A stretch of 64,000 bases of DNA, from the NCBI GenBank assembly GCA_028875725.1, contig JAPPCR010000015.1:310001-374000 (forward strand). Reading direction: 5' to 3'. The stretch is from Acidobacteriota bacterium. Its GTDB lineage: Bacteria > Acidobacteriota > Thermoanaerobaculia > Multivoradales > Multivoraceae. This document shows positions 35,590 to 43,085 of the stretch, piece after piece (within the stretch, counting starts at the first letter, position 1; each line of letters opens with the position of its first letter). The position numbers and the translations under genes were made by a program. The notes below the pieces were generated by a model. It made no database searches and was not told the DNA's origin. It was given only the letters and a program-made list of their open reading frames with translations.

Positions 35590-36642
35590 TCCGATGGTCG
35601 CTCGCGCCGCAGCCTCAGGCAGCTTCTGCGGCGACACGACGTACAGGTACTCCCTGTTCCGCAGATGGCTCACGCGGCCGACTTTCTCGCCGCTCGGGTT
35701 GAAAATGCCGATCTGCGCGCCGACGTAGCGCTTGTAGTCGTTCTCGATCACCTGGACCTCGCCGCGCCGGGCCAGGATCGCTTCCATTTCCTCGCGGCCG
35801 ATGAAGCCCTCGTCGCTGAACGAGACGAGGAGGTGTCGCGCACGCACCCGATCGACGACTCGTTCCCACGCTGCCCCAAACTTCTTCTTGCTGTTGAAGT
35901 CGCTCTTGCGCTCGCGGCAGTCGACGCGCTTGCAGGCGACGCCGTAGTGCTCCGGCTTGTCCCACATCACCAGGCTCTCCCAGAGGTGGTAGTTGCCCAG
36001 ATAGCTGTGCTGGTTGTATGGCGGATCGAGGTAGGCGATGTCCGCTTCGAGCACATCCACGGCGTCGGCGGCGTCCATGCGGTGGGCCTTCCCTTTGCCA
36101 GCTTCAGCGCGCGGAGCGATCTCCGGCAGCCGTAGCTCCAGGTCGTTGGAAGCACGCGGGGCCCACTGCTTCAGAAAGGCCATCTGCACGCCCGTCGTGC
36201 TGTCGACACGATCGGCCGCCTCCATCAGGGAAACGAGGACGATCGCCCGGAGTTCCGGGTCGAGGTCCTTGCGCTCGATCTCTTCGCGGATCGCGTCGAC
36301 CCGGGCGCCGTTCTTCGGCTGCAAATAGCGGCTCTTCTCGCAGAAGACCTCCGTGAAGTAGCCCGCCGACGGCGACAGCCGGTTGAACTCGTCGATCAGC
36401 AATCGCGCCAGCCGGAGCTGCTCGGACGTCCCGTCGGCCTCCACATAGCAGCGGGCAATGGTCTCGCCGCAGGCCAGGTAGTCGTTCGCCAGAACGCGGT
36501 ACTGCCGCCGCTTCAAAGCGGCGCCCACCCTCGACGTGCCCGAGAACAGGTCGAGCACCGTGCCGGCCGGTCGAAGCCGTTCGACGATGTCGGCAATCAG
36601 CGGCACGAACTGCCGCTTGGAACCGAGGTACTTGATGGGCAC
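35569..36642 (-). CDS. D12-class N6-adenine DNA methyltransferase (Dam-like), orphan
   Basis: 357 aa, GTG start. SAM-binding motif I is VLDLFSGTSRVGAALKRRQY and the catalytic motif IV is DIAYLDPPYNQHSYLGNYHLWESL. KYLGSKRQFVPLI at the N-terminus is the typical opening of D12-class enzymes. The middle (CKRVDCRERKSDF) would hold target recognition. No matching restriction endonuclease adjoins it, so it is an orphan regulator or an anti-restriction remnant. Confidence 0.85.
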   Translation of the reverse strand: MPIKYLGSKRQFVPLIADIVERLRPAGTVLDLFSGTSRVGAALKRRQYRVLANDYLACGETIARCYVEADGTSEQLRLARLLIDEFNRLSPSAGYFTEVFCEKSRYLQPKNGARVDAIREEIERKDLDPELRAIVLVSLMEAADRVDSTTGVQMAFLKQWAPRASNDLELRLPEIAPRAEAGKGKAHRMDAADAVDVLEADIAYLDPPYNQHSYLGNYHLWESLVMWDKPEHYGVACKRVDCRERKSDFNSKKKFGAAWERVVDRVRARHLLVSFSDEGFIGREEMEAILARRGEVQVIENDYKRYVGAQIGIFNPSGEKVGRVSHLRNREYLYVVSPQKLPEAAARATIGSVAQGT

Positions 36643-36654
36643 GACGGAGCGGAA

Positions 36655-37953
36655 CTAGCGGCGTGAGCTCCTAGGCGACGAAGCGTCGTAGGCCAGCAGC
36701 TCGTCCCAGTTTCGAACGTAGAGCACACCGTTGCTGACCACCGGATGGGCCCAGCTCGGGCGGCCGCGGTTGTCCAGGCTGAAACGGCCCCGTTCAACGT
36801 AGCCGTCGGGGGTCGCTTCGGCCAGACCAGCCAGATGGCGTTCCCCCAACAGGAAGAGCTTGCCGTCGGCGAGTACGAGCGAGCCTTTGCCGACGCTGCG
36901 GTCCCTCCACACGGTTTCGCCGGTTTCGAAGTCGACGCACGCGAGCGCGCTGCCGAAGAACCCGTAGAGATGTCCCTCGTGGAGCACGACGCCGCCGTGA
37001 TGGTTCCGGAGGCGTGACTGAAACCACGCCTCGGAGGTGCTGACGTTGTCGCCCGCCGCCCGCACCCGGAGCGCGCCGCCGCCGGTGCCGTAGTCCGAGG
37101 TGTAGAAGACGAGGCCGTCCGCGTAGATCGGCGTCGCCGCGTTCGCCGTGCGGTTCGCCGGTTCGCGGTAGTGCCAGAGCAGTTCGCCGTCCGAGGCCCG
37201 CACGCCTACGCCGGCCCGCGCCGTGAAGCCGACGATCGCCCGCAGCGGATCGCCGCCGTCCTCCAGGTCGACGGCGATCAGGGAGGAGTAGCCGGCCCGG
37301 TCGGTCAGGCCGGTGCTGGTCCACATTGTGGCGCCCGTCTCCCGGTCGAGGGCCGCGATCGCACCGCCGTCGCCGCCCGGCATCACGACCACCCAGTCGC
37401 GCTCGATCAGCGGCGACTCGCTGATCCCCCAACTGATGTTGCGCTGGCCGAAGTCACGAAGGATGTTCCGTTGCCACGCCACCCTGCCGTCCGAGAGCCG
37501 GATGCGCGCCAGGTCGCCCACGCCGGTCAACGCGTAGAGCGAATCGCCGGCCACGGTCGGAGTTCCCCGCGGACCGTTGCCCCGGCCGTCCCGCAACCGC
37601 GAGCCGAGTTCGCGCTCCCAGCGGACGCTGCCGTCCGACGCATCGAGGGCGAACACGAGGCTTCGACCGTCACGGGTCCCCTGGACGTAGAGCGAGCCCT
37701 CGACAACCGCGACCGTGCCGTACCCCTCACCGAGGCCGTCGATGCGCCACAGCAAAGGCGGTCCTCCGGCCGGCCAGCGGCCGGCAAGCCCGGTCTCGGT
37801 AGAGACGCCGTCACGCCCCGGGCCGCGCCACTGCGGCCAGTCCTCGGCGGCGGCCGGTGGAACCGGCACGGAAAGCACGAGCAGGAAAAAGCCAACGACG
37901 ACGGTCGAAACGGCGGCCCGAAGGCCAGTCGGTCCGTTTCTCGGTCGCCTCAT
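36655..37953 (-). CDS. Exported PQQ-type beta-propeller protein
   Basis: 432 aa from ATG 37953. The signal peptide ends near PPAAAED. It opens with EDWPQWRGPGRDGVSTETGL, the usual start of PQQ-like WD-type (outer-membrane BamB-like) proteins. It then has about seven repeats with blades such as GSLYVQGTRDGRSLVFALDASDGSVRWERE and YGFFGSALACVDFETGETVWRD. No dehydrogenase active-site residues are evident, so a structural or binding propeller is likelier than an alcohol dehydrogenase. It diverges from the photolyase across 58 bp and runs 12 bp from the methyltransferase. Confidence 0.82.
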   Translation of the reverse strand: MRRPRNGPTGLRAAVSTVVVGFFLLVLSVPVPPAAAEDWPQWRGPGRDGVSTETGLAGRWPAGGPPLLWRIDGLGEGYGTVAVVEGSLYVQGTRDGRSLVFALDASDGSVRWERELGSRLRDGRGNGPRGTPTVAGDSLYALTGVGDLARIRLSDGRVAWQRNILRDFGQRNISWGISESPLIERDWVVVMPGGDGGAIAALDRETGATMWTSTGLTDRAGYSSLIAVDLEDGGDPLRAIVGFTARAGVGVRASDGELLWHYREPANRTANAATPIYADGLVFYTSDYGTGGGALRVRAAGDNVSTSEAWFQSRLRNHHGGVVLHEGHLYGFFGSALACVDFETGETVWRDRSVGKGSLVLADGKLFLLGERHLAGLAEATPDGYVERGRFSLDNRGRPSWAHPVVSNGVLYVRNWDELLAYDASSPRSSRR

Positions 37954-38011
37954 CGCCTGGACACTCTGCTTTGTCGAGCCATCGTCGTCAACCGTCGTAC
38001 GCTCCGCCTGC

Positions 38012-39541
38012 ATGCCTCCAACCACGAAGCAGCCGATTCTCGTCTGGTTCCGGCGGGACCTGCGGCTGAACGACAACCCCGCGTGGTCGTGGGCCACCGG
38101 CGCCGGACGTCCCGTCGTTCCGGTCTTCGTGCTCGACGAGGAAGAGGGCGAGCGGCCGCTCGGCGGCGCGTCGCGGTGGTGGCTGCACGGCAGCCTCGAG
38201 GCGCTCGACCGGACGTTGGGAGGCCAGGGGAGTCGGCTCATCCTCCGCCGCGGAACGACCGCCCCAACCATCGCCGCGCTGACTCGCGAGACCGGTGCGT
38301 CCGCAGTCGTCTGGAATCGGCTGTACGAACCGGCGATCACGCAACGCGACGCGGAGATCGAGGAACGCTGCGCCGAAGCCGGCACCGAAACGCGGACGTT
38401 CCAGGCCAGCCTCCTCTTCGAGCCGGAGGACATCCGAAGCGGCACCGGCCGGCCGTACCGGGTGTTCACGCCGTTCTGGCGGAAGTGCGTCGCGCACGGC
38501 TTCGCCCGCCCGGTAGCCGCTGCCCCGCCGCCCGAGGCGCCGGCCGCGTGGCCTCGCAGCGACGATCTGGAAGGCTGGGAGTTCCGCTGCCACGAGCCCG
38601 ATTGGGCGGCCGGCTTCCGCGACATCTGGCAGCCCGGCGAGGAGGGTGCGCAGCGACGCCTCCGCGCCTTCCTGTCCGGAGCAGCGGAGCACTACGACCA
38701 GGACCGCGACCGGCCCGGCATCGAAGCAACCAGCCGTTTGTCGCCCCACCTCCACTTCGGCGAAATCGGTCCGCGCCAGGTCGCGGCGGCGGCCGCCGCC
38801 TTGCCTCGCAGACCATGTGAGGCCTTCCTGCGAGAGCTCGGGTGGCGCGAGTTCAGCTATCACCTCCTGTTCCACAACCCGGAGATGGGGACCCGGAACC
38901 TCAGACCCAGCTTCGACCGCATGCCGTGGCGCGACACACCAGCCGATCTGAGGCGCTGGCAGCGCGGCCAGACCGGCTACCCCATCGTCGACGCCGGGAT
39001 GCGCGAACTCTGGACCACGGGCTGGATGCACAACCGCGTGCGGATGCTCGTCGCCTCCTTCCTGACCAAGCACCTGCTGATCGACTGGCGGCGCGGCGCG
39101 GACTGGTTCTGGGACACTCTGGTCGACGCGGACTGGGCCAACAACAGTTGTGGCTGGCAGTGGACCGCGGGAAGCGGCGCAGACGCGGCGCCGTACTTCC
39201 GGGTTTTCAACCCGGTCACCCAGTCGCGGCGCTTCGACGAGGCCTGCGCCTACCTCAGGAAGTGGCTGCCGGAACTGCGCCGGCTGCCCGACCGCGCAAT
39301 CCACGCGCCCTGGCTTGCGCCGCAGGCCGTGCTCGACCGCTCAGGCGTTCGGCTGGGTGAGACGTATCCGTTGCCCATGGTCGACCACGGCTCGGCCCGC
39401 CAGCGGGCCCTCGACGCCTGGCGCACCCAGGTTCGGGGCCAACCCCGCCCGGGGCCTCCGGACGCTGCAACGGCGACGGCGGTCAGCTCTTCTTCCGCGG
39501 CGGCTGCAAAAGAAAGGCGACCACCGAGCCGGTCAGAGTGA
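38012..39541 (+). CDS. phrB: Deoxyribodipyrimidine photolyase (CPD class I)
   Basis: 509 aa. Blue-light repair of cyclobutane pyrimidine dimers with FAD and an antenna cofactor. The N-terminal Rossmann domain begins ILVWFRRDLRLNDNPAW. The FAD domain shows SRLSPHLHFGEIGPRQV, FLRELGWREFSYHLLFHNPE, GYPIVDAGMRELWTTGWMHNRVRM and NNSCGWQWTAGSGADAAPYFRVFNP. A low-complexity Ala/Ser tail runs 59 bp into the convergent MFS gene, unusual and perhaps not functional. ATG 38012 is chosen because upstream codons have no family similarity. Confidence 0.93.
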   Translation: MPPTTKQPILVWFRRDLRLNDNPAWSWATGAGRPVVPVFVLDEEEGERPLGGASRWWLHGSLEALDRTLGGQGSRLILRRGTTAPTIAALTRETGASAVVWNRLYEPAITQRDAEIEERCAEAGTETRTFQASLLFEPEDIRSGTGRPYRVFTPFWRKCVAHGFARPVAAAPPPEAPAAWPRSDDLEGWEFRCHEPDWAAGFRDIWQPGEEGAQRRLRAFLSGAAEHYDQDRDRPGIEATSRLSPHLHFGEIGPRQVAAAAAALPRRPCEAFLRELGWREFSYHLLFHNPEMGTRNLRPSFDRMPWRDTPADLRRWQRGQTGYPIVDAGMRELWTTGWMHNRVRMLVASFLTKHLLIDWRRGADWFWDTLVDADWANNSCGWQWTAGSGADAAPYFRVFNPVTQSRRFDEACAYLRKWLPELRRLPDRAIHAPWLAPQAVLDRSGVRLGETYPLPMVDHGSARQRALDAWRTQVRGQPRPGPPDAATATAVSSSSAAAAKERRPPSRSE

Positions 39542-40754
39542 CCGCGGCGATCGTCAGGAACGGGACGGCGTAGGTGCCCTGAGTGTCGAACGCCCAGCCT
39601 GTGACGGCGGGTATGGTCGCACCGAACGCGGCGCCGACGGCGAAACGGACCCCGGTGGTGGTCGCGAACGCGCGGCGTCCGAAGAAACGGGCAAAGGTAG
39701 CGGCCTGACAGATGTAGGCCATGCCGAACCCCAGGCCGAGAAGGATCAGAGCGACGCGCGCCTGCCCCGTAGTGCGGACGAACAGGAGCATCGCCATTCC
39801 TGCTCCTTCCATCGCCAGAGCCAGGCCAAGCAGACGAGGTGGCGAGATCCGATCACCCAGGGCGCCGCTGGCACGGCCGAAGATGCTCACGAAGGCCATG
39901 AGCGCAAGGAGAGTGGCGGCTTCACCGCTCTCGAACCCGACATCGAGCAGATGCAGATTGCCGTGGTTGGCCAGCACGCCCCAGGGAACGGCGTAACCCA
40001 GACCGCAGAGCACCATCAACACGAACTGCGGCGTCCGCACGGCCTCTTTCGCAACCCACTCGTCCGGGGTCTCGGCGCCGGTCCGAATCGCCACGGCCTG
40101 AAGCTCATCCAGCGAACGGGCCCCGTCCCGCAACTGGCTCATCGACTCCGGCGTGTTACGAAGGACGAGGAACGACAGCACGCCCAGGGCCGCACAGAGT
40201 GCAGCAATGATCACCCAGCCGTCCCGCCAGGTGCCGCCCCGGTCCAGAAGCGAGTGAGCGAAACGGTAGATCAGCGGCGCCATCACGCCGGCCGCAACCA
40301 GCAGGAAGGCCATGGCGGTCGCACGCCATCGAAGGAACCAGTTTGCTGCAAGCGTCTGCGTCGGCAGAACGGTGGAGAACGTGTGAGTAACTCCAGCGAA
40401 CAAACCGAAGTAGAGCAGCACCTCCCAGCGATCCTGGGCCCGGCTGGTCAGATAGTAGGCAACCGACACGGCCAGGAAGCCGGCGGTGAACACCGGACGG
40501 GGTCCAAACCGGGTCAGGCAAACACCGATCAACGGCGCCACGGCGCCGCCGCAAAAGGTCCAGATGCCGAACGCCCAGCCGCTGTCCGCGCGGGACATTC
40601 CCAACTCGTCCAGCATCTGAGGCAGGAAGATGCCCCAACTGTAGAAGGGCACGGCACCCAGGCCGTAGATGAGCCAGGCCGCGGGCAGCATCCGCCAGCC
40701 GTAGAACCGCGGGTTGAACGACTTCCAGAAACCCGGCCGGCCGCTCGAAGGCAC
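39483..40754 (-). CDS. Major facilitator superfamily transporter
   Basis: 423 aa, GTG start immediately after the stop of the upstream GST gene (TAG-GTG). About twelve hydrophobic segments are visible, with the loop motif CLTRFGPRPVFTAGFL and a second-half GRASGALGDRISPPRLLG. It is similar in feel to the monocarboxylate/oxalate-formate (OFA) branch (YGWRMLPAAWLIYGLGAVPFYSWGIFLPQM). Substrate not assignable. Co-expression with the GST is likely. Confidence 0.87.
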   Translation of the reverse strand: MPSSGRPGFWKSFNPRFYGWRMLPAAWLIYGLGAVPFYSWGIFLPQMLDELGMSRADSGWAFGIWTFCGGAVAPLIGVCLTRFGPRPVFTAGFLAVSVAYYLTSRAQDRWEVLLYFGLFAGVTHTFSTVLPTQTLAANWFLRWRATAMAFLLVAAGVMAPLIYRFAHSLLDRGGTWRDGWVIIAALCAALGVLSFLVLRNTPESMSQLRDGARSLDELQAVAIRTGAETPDEWVAKEAVRTPQFVLMVLCGLGYAVPWGVLANHGNLHLLDVGFESGEAATLLALMAFVSIFGRASGALGDRISPPRLLGLALAMEGAGMAMLLFVRTTGQARVALILLGLGFGMAYICQAATFARFFGRRAFATTTGVRFAVGAAFGATIPAVTGWAFDTQGTYAVPFLTIAAVTLTGSVVAFLLQPPRKKS

Positions 40755-41804
40755 CTAGGGCGGGGCTCCCGCCCCCTCGAACAAGGCCTCGCAACCCGTG
40801 CCGGCGAGGAGATCGTCCACAGCCGACCTGTCGTCAGCTGACAGAGCCTCGTACTCGTCGCGCAGCCACATCAGGCACTTGCCCTGGTAGGGAAACGGCT
40901 TCTGCACCCAGTGCCGGCCGTCGATCTCGCACTCGACACGCTCTGCGCCCGACGCCAGCGCTCTCCCGTTGGCGATCAGGAAGGGAGCGTAGACGCGGCC
41001 GACTTCGCCAAGGAGCGCCCGGAGCGTCTCGGGAAGCTCACGGTCGACCCAGTCGTCGTCTGTCGGCTCGAGCCCCGACAGGTCCTCGACCCGATCGACC
41101 CACGCATAGACGCGCGGCGCCACTTCGAGGGTCACCGCCATCGGCGTCGGATCGAACGCCGCGAGCTGAGTCAACTGGCCGAAGAATGCGAAGTCGGAAG
41201 CGCCCGGGCGGTTGCCCATCAGGAACTGCCGCTCCGTCAGGTGATCCCGAAACAGCTCCAGAATGCGCCGATAGCTGGCCTCGATCACGCGGCCCGTCGT
41301 CTCGTTCGAGCCCACGACCCAGAGCCTCGAGATCTGGCGTTCGGAGACCATCTTCGCCGCCTGCTGGAACTGCTCCTCTGGACCTTCGACCTGCCGCCAG
41401 CGGGGCAGGATCTGGCCGGCCTTCTCGATGTCCGCCTCGTAGGCCCAGCGATAGTGGAACATCGCCTTGGTCAGCCACTCGTCGCCGAAGTCCTCGAGCA
41501 GGTAGTCGATGAACCCCGCGACCGGGTCAGCCGGAATCACCGACCGTCCCTCGAACTCCCGTTCGAAGCGCCGGATGAGAGGCGTCGAATCGACGACCGC
41601 CTCGATCTCGCCATCGGCGTTCGGCAGATAGAACGTGGGAAGCAGCCGGACCTTGGCGGCCGGCAGATCCTCACGGCCGTCGGCGCCGGAGATCAGGAAA
41701 CGGTACGGGATCCGCCGGTAGCGCAGCACTGCGCGCATCTTCCGCGTGTAGGGCGACCCGGGGGCGCCCATGAAGGTCAGGGACTGCGGCAACGGTTCGG
41801 ACAT
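40755..41804 (-). CDS. Glutathione S-transferase-fold protein with long C-terminal domain
   Basis: 349 aa. The N-terminal thioredoxin-like domain has SPYTRKMRAVLRYRRIPYRF, LPTFYLPNADGE and VDSTPLIRRFERE (glutathione-site Ser). An extended helical C-terminal part (RQFLMGNRPGASDFAFFGQLTQL, then PFPYQGKCLMWLRDEYEALS) makes it longer than the usual 200-230 aa. It directly precedes the MFS gene with no gap. Function unknown. Confidence 0.8.
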   Translation of the reverse strand: MSEPLPQSLTFMGAPGSPYTRKMRAVLRYRRIPYRFLISGADGREDLPAAKVRLLPTFYLPNADGEIEAVVDSTPLIRRFEREFEGRSVIPADPVAGFIDYLLEDFGDEWLTKAMFHYRWAYEADIEKAGQILPRWRQVEGPEEQFQQAAKMVSERQISRLWVVGSNETTGRVIEASYRRILELFRDHLTERQFLMGNRPGASDFAFFGQLTQLAAFDPTPMAVTLEVAPRVYAWVDRVEDLSGLEPTDDDWVDRELPETLRALLGEVGRVYAPFLIANGRALASGAERVECEIDGRHWVQKPFPYQGKCLMWLRDEYEALSADDRSAVDDLLAGTGCEALFEGAGAPP

Positions 41805-41855
41805 CAGGAGCGGCGACGGATCATACCCGGCCGCCCCGCAGCCGCCGACTTCGGT

Positions 41856-42374
41856 CTACGCCTGGAAGTTCCAGAGTTCGTACGCGATGAGCCAACTGCC
41901 GTCCGGCTCACGCCGCATCAGCCGCATCCAGTGTCCGAGCGTGTCCGTCCTCGGCGATCCGTCGTTCGGAATCACACCCAGGGCGAATGTGCCCATGACG
42001 TAGGCCAACTCTCCGCTGAACACCGTCTCGTCGACGTGAAGCTGCACGTCCAGGCTGCCGGTCTCGAAGAACTGCGAGATGTTCTGCCGGATCGTCTCGC
42101 GGCCGCTGATCGGAGGGCCTTCCGGCTGCATGCGGACCGCGTCCGAGGCGTAGAGCTCCGCCATCGCGTCCGCGTCGCCCGTGTTCAGCGCGACCATGAA
42201 GTCGGCAACCAGGGCGTTGAGGGCGTCCTCGTCGCCGCGGCTGGGTTCGACCGCGTTCGGATCCTCCGCCACCTCCTCCTCGACCGGGGGGCAGGCAACG
42301 ACGACGAAGCCGACCAGCAGGACAGCCAGGAGACTGATCCCGGGACGCTCATGCCAGCGGGTCGTGCTCTTCAT
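41856..42374 (-). CDS. NTF2/SnoaL-like (DUF4440) lipoprotein, second of a tandem pair
   Basis: 172 aa from ATG 42374. Leader with lipobox VVVAC. The fold pattern ALVADFMVALNTGDADAMAELYASDAVRMQPEGPPISGRETIRQNISQFF is typical of DUF4440/SnoaL proteins. It ends with DGSWLIAYELWNFQA. It is a tandem duplicate of the gene at 42377-42931. Its start lies 2 bp after that stop, and its ribosome-binding site is formed by the last codons of the upstream gene. Confidence 0.83.
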   Translation of the reverse strand: MKSTTRWHERPGISLLAVLLVGFVVVACPPVEEEVAEDPNAVEPSRGDEDALNALVADFMVALNTGDADAMAELYASDAVRMQPEGPPISGRETIRQNISQFFETGSLDVQLHVDETVFSGELAYVMGTFALGVIPNDGSPRTDTLGHWMRLMRREPDGSWLIAYELWNFQA

Positions 42375-42376
42375 GA

Positions 42377-42931
42377 TCAGCCCTCCTCCTGCGGCATCGC
42401 GTCCGCCGGCATCTGGCCCTGCGGATGGTCCCGATTCGAGATCTCCCGCGCGATCAACCAGGAGCCGTCTTCCCCGCGGCGCATCATGTCCATCCACTTG
42501 CCCACTTCCTGGTAGACGACGGACGAATCCTCTTTCGAGGTGAGGGTGAGAGCGTACGTGCCCCGCACGAAGGCCAGATCGCCGCTGTAGTCGCTGTCGT
42601 CGACGCGAAGCTGCATGTCCCAGTCGGTGTCGGCGTAGTCCGCGGCGGCGAACAGCCGGATGGCGTCCCTGCCCTCGATGCGCCGGCCGTCCGACGGAAG
42701 CCGAATCGCGTCCTCGGTGTAGAGCACCGCCAGTCCATCCGCGTCGCCCCGGTTGACGGCCTGAAGGTACTTGGCCGCCAACTCGCCCAACGCGGCCTCG
42801 GCCTCGGCTCTCGGATCCACTTCCGGGGCGGGCGGCTCTTCCGGAGGCGCGGCGCAGCCCGCGGCGAGAACCAGTACCGAGCAGAGCACAAGGGTCGCAG
42901 AGATCCTCCGAGGGGTTCCTCGATTGCCCAT
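42377..42931 (-). CDS. NTF2/SnoaL-like (DUF4440) lipoprotein, first of a tandem pair
   Basis: 184 aa, lipobox VLAAGC followed by a Pro/Glu-rich tether. Core: ELAAKYLQAVNRGDADGLAVLYTEDAIRLPSDGRRIEGRDAIRLF through GKWMDMMRRGEDGSWLIAREISN. It closely parallels the downstream gene in length and order of motifs, so the pair arose by duplication. A perfect AAAGGAGGT stands before the ATG. Confidence 0.83.
   Translation of the reverse strand: MGNRGTPRRISATLVLCSVLVLAAGCAAPPEEPPAPEVDPRAEAEAALGELAAKYLQAVNRGDADGLAVLYTEDAIRLPSDGRRIEGRDAIRLFAAADYADTDWDMQLRVDDSDYSGDLAFVRGTYALTLTSKEDSSVVYQEVGKWMDMMRRGEDGSWLIAREISNRDHPQGQMPADAMPQEEG
42381..42390 (-). promoter_or_regulatory. Ribosome-binding site embedded in upstream coding end
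   Basis: The final codons of the first lipoprotein gene spell AGGAGGAGGG on the minus strand, 6 bases before the ATG at 42374. Translation of the second gene is therefore likely coupled to termination of the first. Confidence 0.7.
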
Positions 42932-42936
42932 TCCGG

Positions 42937-42945
42937 ACCTCCTTT
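42937..42945 (-). promoter_or_regulatory. Perfect Shine-Dalgarno site before first lipoprotein
   Basis: AAAGGAGGT, complementary to the 16S rRNA tail, lies 5 bases upstream of the ATG at 42931. It is one of the strongest sites in the window and suggests high expression. Confidence 0.75.
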
Positions 42946-43085
42946 CTGCGGCGGAGCCGCTGTCTCGATGTCGCTCGTCCCCTGTAACTCCTTAGGGTAG
43001 CACCTGGATTCCTACTCGAACGGCCTCCGTTGGTCCGGTCTCCGCAGGGCGGGCGGATTAGGCTTCCGGGCTTCCGGAGTCCGTC

